In this document: one piece after another, positions 44,110-56,635 of the stretch | How the letters are laid out: every line of letters starts with the position of its first letter | How positions within the stretch are numbered: position 1 is the first letter of the stretch | DNA from: Halichoerus grypus | Taxonomy: Eukaryota > Chordata > Mammalia > Carnivora > Phocidae | Assembly: GCF_964656455.1 (NCBI RefSeq) | Contig: NC_135726.1 | Location: 7,202,001-7,266,000 of the forward strand | Direction of reading: 5' to 3' | DNA length: 64,000 nucleotides | Program-made: the position numbers and the translations under genes | The notes under the pieces: model-generated | What the model was told of the DNA's origin: nothing | Databases searched by the model: none | The model's input: the letters and a program-made list of their open reading frames with translations, nothing else

Positions 44110-44560
44110 CTCTATTTGTCAGGGTTCTCCAGAGAAATGGAATCAATAGGATTTATATGTATATCTTTCTAGATATATAGAAATTTATTATAAGGTATTA
44201 GCTTATAATAAAAAAGCTAAACAAGAGATTTATCATAAGATATTAGCTTCCATGTTATGGAGACTGCGAAGTCCTATAATCTGCCATCTACAAGCTGGAG
44301 ACCCGGGAAAGCTGGTCATGTAGTCTGAATGCCTGAGAACCAGAGAGCCAAGAGTGGAGGTCAGTCTGGATCCAAAGGCCTGAGAACCAGGAGCACTGAG
44401 GCAGGAGAAAATGGATGTTTCAGCTCAAGCAGTCAGGCAGAGAGTGAATTCAGCCTTCCTCCACCTTTTTGTTCTATTCAGGCCCTTAATGGATCGGTGG
44501 TACCCACGCACAGTGGGGAGGGCCATCTGCTTTACTACAGTCTTTGCACAGGCTCACCCT
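44110..44560 (-). mobile_element. Old LTR-like mammalian repeat, family not assigned
   Basis: 'CAGGGTTCTCCAGAGAAATGG', 'AATCAATAGGATTTATATG', 'TTTTGTTCTATTCAGGCCC' and 'GGAGGGCCATCTGCTTTAC' belong to a common mammalian repeat I recognise but cannot name. A 'TTTAT.ATAAG.TATTAGCTT' unit is imperfectly duplicated inside it at ~44185 and ~44230. Confidence 0.55.
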
Positions 44561-45404
44561 CCACCCGAGTCACCCTGCCTGTTTCATTCCTGTTTCCAGT
44601 TCAGAGTTCTTGAATGTCCTCAAGGAAGCCTCACCTGACCCCTGAGATTCGGTCAGAGTCCCAGTTCTGTGAACCCCCTGACTCTCTACTTCTCTGGCAT
44701 CATCACAGAGGTAATTAAATAACCGGTTGTGTAATTCAGCCTTTGATGTCTGCATTATGGTTTCCATGTCAATTAGGGTAGAAACAATTGGAAGGCAGAA
44801 TCAGAGCAGTTTTATTGGCCATATGCCACACCTCACGCCATACCTGTCAGGTGACATCCCAGTCCAGATACTGAGGGGGAGAGCAGGGGAGAGAGAGAGA
44901 GAGAGAGACAGGGAGAGGGACTCATGTATATATTTTTAAGTTGCATTTCTCTTCCTTCCTCTCACTGATTCTGTCCCTGATGGAGAAAACGTTATCAAGG
45001 GGGACAGGATACATTACCTTGTTATTGCTACCTTTGCTCTTAGTTCTGGGAGATCCCCTCCCTCCACCTTCTTGTGAGCTTTTAGCTTTCTGTCTTCAGC
45101 ATCTGCCCTGAAATGCTGAAAAAGCTGGGTTTTCAACATCCTAGTGTTTGATTACCTCCCATCCATTATTTCCAAAAGGTGTGCAGGAAACCCCCTGAAG
45201 TTTACCATCATCAAGGGAAAGGTAAAAAGCCAAAGGGTTATCACCTGGTGGCCGTGTTCACCAGATAAAAGAAACACAAGGTGGATGGTGGGATAGTGAA
45301 ACATTACCTAATCCTGGGGTCACTGTGACCAGACCCCTGATACCTAACTCGGTAATATTTTCCCTGTTCCCCAAAGTCATCAGTACATACCATTAGGCCA
45401 GAGC
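44561..45404. other. Unassigned; (GA)n at 44888-44908
   Basis: A short GA dinucleotide run interrupts otherwise unassigned sequence. Confidence 0.4.
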
Positions 45405-45530
45405 TAGGCTGTAAATCTCTTGAGTGTGGGGATTCTGGGGGTCTCGCTCACTGCTCTATCCTTGTGTCCTCACAGTAGTCTAGCTCATAAATTTGTGCCT
45501 GGTAAGCATTTGTTAGATGTGTGGAGGAAT
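45405..45530 (+). mobile_element. LINE-2 3' end
   Basis: 'AGGCTGTAAATCTCTTGAGTGTGGGG' and 'GCCTGGTAAGCATTTGTTAG' match the sense LINE-2 3' terminus. Confidence 0.65.
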
Positions 45531-45689
45531 TACACTCTTGATTCCATTTAGATTTTATTTTAGTATATACCATGATTTAGAGAACTAGCCTTATTTTCCC
45601 CACAAATGATCAGTCTGTAACTTCAGTGGCAAATGTCGAATAATTTATCCTTTTCCTATTGACTTAAAACACTACACTTACTGTATACT

Positions 45690-46480
45690 AAAATCACATA
45701 TGTACTTGGTGCTCTTTCTGTACTTTTTATTCTGTTTGTGAATCTGTTGATCTATTTGATCCCATTACCATCACACTTTTAGAAGTTGTCTTTGATTATG
45801 TTCTTCCAATGGCCAATAATAAATTTACTTATTTTTAAAGAAGGATCTTGCTTTCATAGATGGTACAAGAAGATAGTTTGAATATTCTTGAGGCTCAGAG
45901 CCAAAATTACAGATATCATAATACTGCATTCTGTTAACACACTTCAGTTAATATATACAGCACAGCTAGTCATTTTATTTCCGATTGTGGTGTCCTATTT
46001 TAAAATTAAAAATATAGAATATATTAGAAGTACATTCTACTGAAGGTGCTTGTTTACTAAGTTAAAGGAACTTTTAACAGCTCACAACAATGTCCTTTTC
46101 TCTCTCTGGACAGTTGTGAGTGAGCTGGAAGATTGTCTTGAACTTCTGGTCTTTGAGAGAAGACTAGAAAGTAAAAGACATTGTTGAACATTATGCATAT
46201 CTGGAACTGCTTCTTCATTACTAATTTTCAGAATCTTCTTGGCTATTCTCACCCCTTTATTATTCCTGATAAACCTTACAATTATCATGCCAAATTCTGA
46301 AAGGGAAATCCTGCTGATATTTTGACTAGAATAGAACTACATTCAACGATTAATTTGGGGAATTTTCAGGTCTTTGAAATATTGAATGTTTTCATCCAGG
46401 AGCATGATATGCTTTTTTTTTTTTCTTACTCTGTTGTCTTTGATACCCCTTAATAAACATTTTCAGCTTCATATGAATCC
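45690..46480 (-). mobile_element. Old LINE-1 ORF2 fragments
   Basis: 'TTATTCTGTTTGTGAATCTGTTGATC' (near 45730) and 'GTCTTTGAAATATTGAATG' / 'CATCCAGGAGCATGATATG' (near 46370-46410) are antisense ORF2 landmarks in the right order. The stretch between is diverged. Confidence 0.6.
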
Positions 46481-46487
46481 TATGTCC

Positions 46488-46570
46488 TCCCTCTGTTGCT
46501 ACCTCTCTTCTTCCCTGCTTCCTCCCCCTTCCCTCCCTCTTTCCTTTTCTTCTTTCTCTCTCTCTCATTT
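46488..46570 (+). repeat. Polypyrimidine (CCT/CTT) tract
   Basis: About 80 bp of almost pure C/T, a low-complexity expansion inside an old LINE-1 block. Confidence 0.85.
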
Positions 46571-46679
46571 CACTTGCGAATGAATATTTTTTCCCCACTA
46601 TCTTCTCAAAACTGGTTACTTATTTAAAAAATAATTATTGAGTATCTATATAGTGCCAGTTTTATTCCAAGTAATCTAA

Positions 46680-48070
46680 GCCATTTAATTTTTATTGTGG
46701 TAAAATAAATATAATGTAAAATTTACCATTTGAAGCATTTTTAAGCGTATAGTTTAGTGGAATTAAGTACATTCACATTGTTGTCCAGCTGCCACCACTA
46801 ACCATCTTCATAACTTTCTCATTGGCTCAAACTGAAACTCTGCCTCAAGCCCTTGTCTTTTGAGTAACCAGTGTGATCAGACATTTTAGAAAACTCTGCT
46901 ATTAATTTGAATTGTTTTACAATTGATTTTTTTGTTTGTTTTCAAGATATATACTTGTGTTTTATGCAAATACAGATAAGTCTATCTATCTCCTTTTTAA
47001 TAGGTGCCTCATTTACTTTTCTTGCATTATTGCAATGGTACATGGAACTTCCACCATAATCTTAAACAACAGAAGTGATTATGGGCATCTTTGTCTGTTG
47101 TCTATTTTAATGAGATTGCCTTTAGCATTCAAAGAAAATGACAAGTATTCTGTTATTTGGTGGCTTACCATTTGATATGGATATTCTTTACTAAATTATA
47201 GAAGTTTATTTCAATCCCTATTTTGTTGGGAGATTTTTTATTAATCAGGGATGGATGCCCTATTTTATAAAATAATTTTCTGCCTTTATTGAATTAGACA
47301 AAATTTTTACTATTTAGTCCTAGCAATGTGGAACTATTTTTGCATTCTTAAACTTCATTTTGTTGTAGCTATGGATCTCTTAATATGCTGCTTTGTTAGG
47401 CTTGTTTAAATGTTATTTAGATCTTTATGGCTGTACTTAGAAGTGAGATTTCTGAGAGAGGAATTTTATTTTTTTATTCTTCAAGTTTCTTATTTGTATT
47501 TTTTCTCTTTCATTTGTTTTTTTCTTATTAAATTTGCAAAATTTTATCTTCTGCTTAATTGGCCATTTCAAAGAACTAGTTCTTAGATATATGAGTTCTA
47601 CTATGTTTTGTAGTGTATTAATTTCTCCTTTATTGTAATTATTAATTCCTTTTCTATACATTTTGGACTTCCTGTTTTTAATGTTTTATTATTTCTTATT
47701 TAATAATAAAAGCATTTAAGACTATGAATATTCATCTGAATACAGCTTTGACTGCATTCTGTGAAATGTGCCATTTATTGTGGTTGGAGCAATTTTCTAA
47801 ATTGTCTCAATGTATAGATTTTACTTCCAACCTGACCCAAGAGCTACTTTGGAAAGAGTTTAAAATTTTCTGGTGATAGAATGGCGAGAACACATAGCCT
47901 GTACAAATTCTATTTTTGAACATTTTCTGAGACTTTCTTTGTAGTCAGATAGAAAATGGATATTGTCTAGGTCTTTCTAGTTTATTTAACATGTGAAATG
48001 TGTTAGTTTACCTTTTTTTGTCAGTTCTTCCTTGAAATTTTTTTAGCAATTGCTTTATGTATTTTGATGC
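46680..48070 (-). mobile_element. Old LINE-1, 3' UTR then ORF2/RT region
   Basis: Starts with an antisense 3' UTR ('GTAAAATTTACCATTTGAAGC', 'GTCCAGCTGCCACC'), then ORF2 internal landmarks: 'GGCATCTTTGTCTGTTG', 'ATCAGGGATGGATGCCC', 'TTCATCTGAATACAGC'. Rearranged and diverged. Confidence 0.7.
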
Positions 48071-48649
48071 CAGTACATAAAGGGTCTTGACCATTGTGTG
48101 TTTATTGGTTCTGTCTTTATCAGGTGGTTGCATTTTGTGTGAGGGAGGTATTCCTGAAGACTTTGCAAACCCACAATTGATTTCTCATTGGAATAAATGT
48201 GTGGTGTGTGGGAGAGGGTGTTCTTGGTGTGCATGAATCTTCAAGCACTACAGTGTATTTTTGCTTTAACGAGTCTTTGTTTTTCTATTTTCTTCTGCTA
48301 TGTTTTTCAAAAGACGTTTATCATAATGGCTTTTTAAAATCTTTCTTATAATATTGTATCATATCTAACTCTTACTTAAGTTTTTGTAGTTACCATTAAG
48401 CAATAGTAATTGTATTATTTAGCAAACATTCTTATAAATATGCAAATAGTTTAACATTCAAGTTTAACAATTACATTTTATTATAGACTTATTTTTACTG
48501 TATACTATAGTAAAACAATAAGTACTCACTAAAATCATCTGCAGAAGTTCTAGCATTTAACAGCAATATAGGTCCCAGGTGGTGGGTATATTTGTTTTCT
48601 GCTAACATGGTGCCATCATGTGGCAACATCAATCATCATCATCACCATC
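48071..48649. other. No confident feature; short (ATC)n
   Basis: AT-rich. An ATCATCATCATCACCATCATC run lies at 48627-48655. Possibly more eroded LINE-1. Confidence 0.4.
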
Positions 48650-48920
48650 ATCATTGTCACAACAAACACTATGTAATACGTATGCAAGGCTGTGTTCTAA
48701 GTACTTTAAATGTATTAACTCACTTAATTCTCTTAATATCATATAAGATGGTGATTATTATTATTCCCACTTCATAGATGAAGAAACCAAGACACAAATA
48801 GATAAAGCCACTTGTCTAGGTTACACAGCTTATAAATGGTACAGCTTGTAAATGACAGGATTAAAACACAGACAGCTTGGCTCTGGAGTCCACACTCCTG
48901 AGTACCATGCTATGCTCTCT
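48650..48920 (-). mobile_element. MIR SINE, nearly full length
   Basis: 'ATTATTATTATTCCCACTTCATAGATGAAGAAACCAAGAC', 'GTCTAGGTTACACAGC' and 'GGCTCTGGAGTCCACACTCC' give an unusually complete antisense MIR. Confidence 0.88.
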
Positions 48921-49179
48921 TCACAGTTTACAATTCACTTGGTTGGAAACCTCTGTAATTTTGCTATGTTTTTCAAGAACTAAAAATGCTGGGCTTTGCA
49001 TTATTTCAAAATTTGCACATAAAGTACAATAAGATGTTTATATCCTACTATTTAACTTACCTAATTCAAAATCACACACAATGTAACTATACTGTTTTGC
49101 TAAATTACATTACAGAAAGCTTGCCTAAATTTATATCTATATTATAATCTTACTACCATTATTAAAAAGAGATCTTTGT

Positions 49180-49372
49180 CAGGCACCTGGGTGGCTCAGT
49201 CTGTTAAGTTGTCTGCCTTCGGTTCAGGTCATGATCCTGCAGTCCTGTGATCGAGTACCACATTGGGCTCCCTGCTCAGTGGGAAGTCTGCTTCTCCCTC
49301 TATCCCTCAACCCGTTCTCATGCTCTCTCTCTCTCTCTCAAATAAATACATAAAATCTTAAAAATATAAAAA
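49180..49372 (+). mobile_element. CAN-SINE
   Basis: 'CAGGCACCTGGGTGGCTCAG' head, CT-rich centre with pure (CT)n, (AAAT)n tail. Duplication AAAAGAGATCTTTGT / AATAGAGATATTTGT (49165-49179 and ~49374-49388). Confidence 0.95.
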
Positions 49373-49460
49373 AAATAGAGATATTTGTTAACAAGGGGAA
49401 ATGTAAAGTGACCTGTTGTTTTCATTTGCATCTTTTATTTGAATTAAAAACAACTTTCTT

Positions 49461-49663
49461 TTCTTTATTTCTTTTTCCAAGATTTTATTTATTTGACAGA
49501 GAGAGATACAGCGAGAGAGGGAACACAAGCACGGGGAGTGGGAGAGGGAGAAGCAGGCTTCCCGCTGAGCGGAGAGCCCGATGCGGGGCTAGATCCCAGG
49601 ACCCTGGGATCACGACCTGAGCTGAAGGCAGATGCTTAAAGACTGAGCCACCCAGGTGCCCCT
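49461..49663 (-). mobile_element. CAN-SINE
   Basis: Complete minus-strand copy ending 'GAGCCACCCAGGTGCCCC'. Duplication AAAAACAACTTTCTT / AAAAATAACTTTCTT (49446-49460, 49664-49678). It lies ~90 bp from the plus-strand SINE at 49180, so the pair forms an inverted SINE repeat. Confidence 0.97.
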
Positions 49664-49689
49664 AAAAATAACTTTCTTGACCTTAAGTG

Positions 49690-50370
49690 TCTCTTCTGTA
49701 GATTTCCTGCCTATGTAATTTTTCTTCTGGGATGTGAGTATTTTTCTCTTTGATTTCTGAAAATTCTTTCTATTTTAAAGATATCAACTAATCCTCCAAA
49801 TTTAAGGCACCTTGACAAAATAGTACAGTTGCATTCAGTACGATTCTGAATTATGTTTGTTGTAACTTTTTTGTTTGCCTTTGTGTCTGAATTTTCTTTC
49901 TGAGTTTTTATTCAGTTGATAGAAAATTTACACTTTCATGTTATCAAGTCAGTTGCTGATTCCCTTTGTGGGCATTCCTCCTACCTCAAGAGCTTGATAA
50001 ATGTTTAATAATATTTGTTCTATTTTTTTAATGATACAATTTTGTTTCCTTTAACTCTTTGTTCCAACTGGGATTTCTGTTTGTGTGTGGCAAAAGGAGA
50101 AATTCTCATTGTGAATCTTTACACTCCCCTTGCAGTTGTTAGCTAACACAATTTATTAAAATCGGTATCTCTGATTTTAGATACACCTTTAATTAAATTG
50201 ATGTACACAGTAGATGCCATTTCTCAATTATTAGTTCTGTTCTACCAATTCCCTTTGCCTATTTTAATATAATATCACACTGTTTATTGCACCCTGAGAT
50301 AGCTGTTGAAGGCTAGTCTGACTCCACTGGTATTATTCTTTGACAGCCATATCTATTTATCCTTCCAGTT
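49690..50370 (-). mobile_element. Old LINE-1 ORF2 fragment
   Basis: 'GATGTACACAGTAGATGCC', 'AATTATTAGTTCTGTTCTACC' and 'TTATTGCACCCTGAGATAGCTG' follow the antisense ORF2 region. Diverged. Confidence 0.55.
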
Positions 50371-50394
50371 TCATCTTAAAAGACAGGTTGCAGA

Positions 50395-50610
50395 GGCATT
50401 TAGAGCATGGGCTCTGGAGCTGGACTTGTCAAGTTCAAACTGAGTTAGCCTACCTGCCCGAAAACTTTGGGCAGGTTGCTTAACCTCTCTTTATGCCTTG
50501 GCTTCCTCACTTGTGAATAGTAGTAATATCTTCCATGAGAACAATAGGAGTATCTTCTCCATGGGGCTCTGGTGAGGGCTAACGGAGTTACAACAACCCC
50601 GGACCCTATT
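50395..50610 (+). mobile_element. MIR SINE
   Basis: 'TTTAGAGCATGGGCTCTGGAGC', 'TTGGGCAGGTTGCTTAACCTCTC' and 'GGTGAGGGCTAACGGAG' are sense MIR from near its 5' end. Confidence 0.88.
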
Positions 50611-51369
50611 AGAACTGTACACCTGCTCCTGTGAGAGGTAGGAGCTTTCGACTCACCAGTACTCCCAGGCTTGTGACAACAGATACAGGGATTATCTTCT
50701 ACAGACTGTTTACTCCTGGCACAACTTTCTAGGAGCACTTACTGACTCATCCTTTATTCTACTCTGTCAGAGTTTGATGCGTTAGAAACTACAGCATTTT
50801 GAAAAGCCTGCAGACCAGCACAAGGTGGTTACTTTTGCTTTCTTATCAAGCACATGCTGTTCGTGAACAAATTTGGAACTTGCTCTTCTTATCTTTCAAG
50901 ACTAGATAACTATTAACAGAACTTACCCAATAAATATTTGTAGTTTTTTTCATATGCCACACATAGTGTTCATGTAGATGCTTTATAGATGTTGTAATTC
51001 TTTTGTTATTATGAATTGGATTACTTTACAAGATGTTTTGTAATTCATTATTACTAGTGTTAAAGTTACAATTTTTTTGAATACATGTTTTAGCAAGCCA
51101 CATTACTCTTTTTCTTTTCCTTTCATAACTTCTACTGAGTTATTTTTCTTATTATCATTCCCCGATATTTGTCTGGTTTAGAAACTGTACTTTCTTTTTC
51201 TATTCTTTTAGCATCTTCCTTAAATTTTTAATGACATATTTGACTTAGGTTTAAAGTTAAGGAATGTCTTTGTCCTCTTCCCAAACATATGAAGACCTTA
51301 GAGTAGGTTTAACATTGATCTCCCCCTGCCATCTTCCATATTTTTATTATTTAGTGGCTCCACCTTAGT
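50611..51369. other. No confident feature
   Basis: AT-rich. Probably includes eroded LINE-1, but I could not anchor it. Confidence 0.4.
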
Positions 51370-51875
51370 TTTTTTTTTTTAATGTTCTCTTTTGAAATAA
51401 TTATAGATCCCCAGGAAGTTGCAGAGATAGTAGAGAGAGGTCCTTGTATCTTCCACGGCATTCCCTGTAAAACTTACATCTTATGTAACTATAGTGCAAT
51501 ATCAAAACCGGGAAGTTGACACTGGTGCAATGTCTGTTTACAGTTCTGGGTCATTTTATCACATGTGTAGATGTGTGTGACCACCCCCGGAATCAAAATA
51601 TGGAACGGACCAACCACCATAAATATCTCCCTTGTGATATTCCTTTTCTTCTGACTCTCACCCCTCTCCTTCCCCTAGCCCCTGGCAACCACTAATGTGT
51701 TCTCCATCTCAACCACTGTATCATTTTGAGACTGTCATATAAGTGAGATCCTACAGCATGTGACCTTCTGAAATTGGCTCTTTTCACATATCACAATGTC
51801 CTTGAGATCTGTCCGTGTTGTTGAGTGTATTAGTAGTTCATTCCTCTTTGTCGCTAAGTAGTGTACCACCATTTT
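51370..51875 (-). mobile_element. Old LINE-1 3' end
   Basis: 'GCCCCTGGCAACCACTAATG', 'TCATATAAGTGAGATCCTAC' and 'CGTGTTGTTGAGTGTATTAG' form an antisense L1M 3' UTR to ORF2 end, similar in type to 2830 and 52470. Confidence 0.75.
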
Positions 51876-51889
51876 GTTTCTATTCCCCT

Positions 51890-52450
51890 AACATTTGTGG
51901 TTATTATTGTTACTACCCTTAGATTTATTGAGATGTTTACCAGTTTCTCTACTTACCATTATTTCTTGCATCCCTATACTTCCTTCTGAGTTCAAATTCC
52001 TACTTTGTAGAAGTACTACAGCCTTTAGTAAGTCTTTCAGTGGGGGTTTATTCTTTCCATCTTTGTTTATCCAAAATTATCCCTAATCCCCCTTACTCTG
52101 AATGGTAGTTCAGTTCGATAGATTTTTCTAGATTCAAAGTTATTTTTTCACAAAACTTTGAGGATATCATACCTGACTTCCATTGTTGTCAAAAAGTCCC
52201 ATCAATCTATTCTTTATTTACAGGTAATTTTGTTGACCCTCCTTTGCTGAATACTCATTCCCTGCTTTTTAAGATTTTCTTATTGCCTTTTCACTCCCAC
52301 AGTTTCATCACAATGTTTTTAATTGTGCATTTATTTTTATTTATCTTATTCTCATCTCAGAACAAATTTCCAAAATAAAGATTTATGATTTTTTTTCAAA
52401 GTACAGAAAATTCTTAGCCAACGTTTCTTTAGTGTTATCCTCTTTCCTAT
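51890..52450 (-). mobile_element. Old LINE-1, 5'-proximal region
   Basis: 'TTTGTTGACCCTCCTTTGC', 'CTTTTTAAGATTTTCTTATTGCC' and 'CTTCCATTGTTGTC' match the antisense L1 region also seen at ~60.15-60.3 kb. Confidence 0.5.
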
Positions 52451-53428
52451 ATTCTTTCTCTAAAGTCAGGAACAAATTACGTACAGTAAAATTCACCTTA
52501 TTTAGACATAATGTTTGGTGAATATTGACATCCATAGTCATGTAACCACCACTGCGATCTATAACAGACTATTTCCATTGTCCCAAGAAGTTCCCTTGTT
52601 TCCTTTATAGTTTATGCCCTATTTCCATCCCATCCCTGACAACCATTCATCTAACTGATGTCTACAGTTTCACCTTTTCCAGATCATCATATAAACGGAG
52701 TCATACTGTGTAGAATCTTTGTGTCTGGCCTTTTTTTTTCCCCCTCAGCATAATGCACTTGAGGTTTGTTGATAATGTTGCATGAAGTAGTTCCTTCCTT
52801 CTTATTCCTATGTAGTATTTCATCATAGGGCTATACCACCATTTGTTTATGCATTTACCAGTTGATGGACATTTGGGTTGTTTCCTGGTTTGTGCAGTTA
52901 TGAGTAAGGCTGCTATGAACATTTGTGAACAGGTCTTTAAGGGACATATGTTTCATTTCTCTTGGGTAAATATATGGGATTGAAATTGCTGGGTCATATG
53001 GTAATTGTGTGTTTAATTTTATAAGAAACCATCAGACTGTTTTCCAAAGTGGCCATGGCATTTTCTATTCCCACCACCACCTATGTGTAGAGATATATTT
53101 GCTCCATATCCTCACCAGCACTTAATATTGACGACTAAAAAAAATTGTCCATTCTAATAATGTAGTGGTATCTCACTGTACTTTTAATTTGCATTTCCCT
53201 AATGACCAATTACATTGAGCATCTTCTGATGTACCTATTTTGTTATCTGTATATCTTCTTTGGTGAAGTGTTTGTTCAAATATTTTTCTCAATTTTTAAA
53301 AATAGACTTTTAAAACTATTTATTTTGAGAGTTATTTAAATATTCTGAATATGAGTCCTTTATCAGATATATGTTTTGCAAATATTTTCTCCTAGTTTTT
53401 GGCTCATTCTTTTCCTTAACTGTCTTTT

Positions 53429-53965
<537 letters not shown>

Positions 53966-54382
53966 CTTAACTGTCTTTTGAGAAGGAGATGTTTTTAATC
54001 TCGATGAAGTCTATCTTTTTATGTTCTTTCATGGTCAGTACTTTTTGTTTCCTGTGTAAGAAATCTTACCTTTCCCATGATCACAAAGATTTTTCTCTTA
54101 TGATTTATTCCGGAAGTTTTATAGTTTAGATTTTATGTTTAGGTCTGTGACCTAATTTTTGTACCTGTGGTGAGGTAAGTAAGCACTGAAGATCCTTTTC
54201 CCACTTCCAACAAATTTTGACATGTTACATTTTCATCTCTATTTAGTTCAAAACACACTATAATTTATAATTTTATAATTTCCCTGATTTCTTCTTTGAG
54301 CCATGTATTATTTTAGAAGTGTTTCATTTTGTTTTCACATATTTGGAGGATTTTCCAGATTATCTTTCTGTTACTGATTTCT

Positions 54383-54507
54383 TTTCTTTTTTTTTTTTTA
54401 ATTTAACACTACATCAAAAACTAATGATGTAATGTATGGTGATTAACATAACATAATAAAAAAAAGAAAATATTTTTATCATGGTAATTTTCAAACAAAA
54501 TTAGAAC
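54383..54507 (+). mobile_element. Composite LINE-1 stub insert
   Basis: Between the repeated flanks ACTGATTTCT (54373-54382) and ATTGATTTCT (54508-54517) lie a T-tract (54387-54399), a ~57-bp sense L1 3' end (54405-54461), an A-run, and ~42 bp of other sequence. T at one end and A at the other is not a simple L1 insertion. Confidence 0.7.
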
Positions 54508-55264
54508 ATTGATTTCTAATTTAATTCTATTGCAGTCAGAGGATGTATTTTGTATGACACAGATATTTTAAATTTATTAACCCTTATTTCATTGCTCAGA
54601 ATATGATCTATTTGGGTAAGTGTTCCAGGTACTGAAAAAGAATGTAAAAATCTTGCTGTTTTTGCCAGAGTGCTCTGAGGATGTCAGTTACATCAAATTG
54701 ATTTATATTGTTGTTCAGATCTTCTATGTATTTGCTGATTTTCTTTTTGTTCTGTGAGTTATTTAAATGGGTTTTGAAATAAATTATTACTGTGGATTTG
54801 TCTATTTCTCCTTGTGACTTGTTTAGTTTTTGCTTCATGAGTTTTGAAGATCAGTTATTAGGCACATATTGTTTAGGATTGTCATGTGCTCTTCAGGAAA
54901 TGACCCCTTTATCATTAGGAAATGATTTTATTTACCCTTGGTAATATTCTTTGCTCTAAAATATACTTTGTCTGATTTTAATATATCTACCCTAGATTTC
55001 TTTTCATTAGTGGTAGCATCCTTTTACTTTTACCTATTTATGTCTTAATATTTGAAGTGTTTTCTTGTAGGCAGCAAACACATGAGTTTTGATTTTTAAA
55101 ATCTAATCTGATAGTCTGTGTTTTTTAATTGGTGTATGTAGGCAATTTACATTTAATATAATTATTAATATGGTTAAATTTAAACTGATAATCTTGCTAT
55201 TTCTTTTCTCTTTGTCTCATTTATTTTTTGTTCCCTTTTTCTTCTGCTTTCTTTTGGATTGAAG

Positions 55265-55310
55265 GTTTGTGTGTGTGTGTATGTGTGTGTGCGTGCACGC
55301 ACATGTGTGA
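55265..55310 (+). repeat. (GT)n microsatellite
   Basis: Interrupted TGTGTG with TATG and CGTGCACGCACATG in the second half. Confidence 0.9.
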
Positions 55311-55564
55311 TTCCATTTTGTCTCCTTTGTTAGTGTATAATACATAACTCTTTGTTTTGTTATTTCAACTTTAGGGTTTATAATATAGATCTTTTAACTT
55401 ATGACAGACTATTTTCAAGTAATATTATACCATTTTACATATGAAAACTTTACAATAGTATACTGCCATTTCTCTTCTCCCTACCCTTGTGCTATTGTGA
55501 GATACAGTTTATTTTTACATGTTATAAACCCTATTCTACATTGTCATATTTTATACAGCCAATT

Positions 55565-56630
55565 ATGCTTTTTGAAAAACAGCTTTACTTAGGTATTATT
55601 TACCCAGTGGAAATACACAACTGAGTGGTTCTCAGTAAGTTTATAGAGTTGTACAATTATTACCACAGTCCATTTCTGCCATCCCTCAAATGTCCCTCAT
55701 ACTCATTTTCAGTTAACCCCCATTACAACTTCAGCTCTAGGCAATAACTAATCTGCTTTCTGTCTCTATAAATTACATTTTCTGGCATTTCACAACACAT
55801 CATCTTTGTGTCTAGCTTTTTCACTAAATATAATGCTCTTGAGATCCATCCATGATGTTGCGTGATCGTTGGATTGTTACTTTTATTGCTGAGTAATATT
55901 TCATTGTATGGATGTACATAGTTCATTTTTCCATTTGTCCACTGAAGAACATTTAGATTGTTTCAGTTTTGGGCTATTACAAGTAAAGCTGCTGTGAACA
56001 TTCATGTCAATTCTTATGTGAACATGTTTTTAATTTTCTAGGATTAACACTCAGGATTATGATTTCTCAATTGTATGGTAGTGTATGTTTAACTTTCTAA
56101 GAAACTGCCATATTTTTTTTCTGAATGCTCTCCCATTTTGCATTCCAGCCAGCAATATCTAAGAGGTCTAATTGCGCCACATTTTTGTAAGCACTTAGTA
56201 TGGGCAGCATTAATTTTAGCTGTCCTAATAGGGATACAGTGGTATCTCATTCTGGCTTTAGTTTGTATTTGTCCAATGGCTAGTGAAGTTGAACATGTGC
56301 TTACTTGCTGTTTATCCATTTTTATGAAGTTTTTATTCAAATCTTTGCCCATTTTCTACTTGGATTTTTTTGTTTTCTTATTGTTGAGTGTAGAGGATTC
56401 TCTATATGTTATAGATACGCCTACTTTCTAGGATGTATGATTTGCCAGTATTTTCTCCTAGTCTGTAGTTTGTATTTTCATTCCATTCACAGGGTCTTCC
56501 ATAGAACAAAAGTTTTTAATGTTCAACTTACCAAATTATTTTTAGTGAATCTTGCTTTTGGTGTCATGTCTAAGAACTCTTCGCATAAATCTGAGTCACA
56601 AAGATTTTCTCCTAAAAAATTTATGGTTTA
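55565..56630 (-). mobile_element. Old LINE-1, 3' UTR and ORF2 C-terminus (split by LTR)
   Basis: Antisense landmarks from 'CTTTACTTAGGTATTATTTACC' through 'CATTGTATGGATGTACATAG' to 'CCTAGTCTGTAGTTTG'. A broken minus-strand frame (56089-56352) still shows ORF2 C-terminal residues (MRYHCIPIRTAKIN, GAIRPLRYCWLECK). The same element resumes at 57232. Confidence 0.85.
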
Positions 56631-56635
56631 ACATT

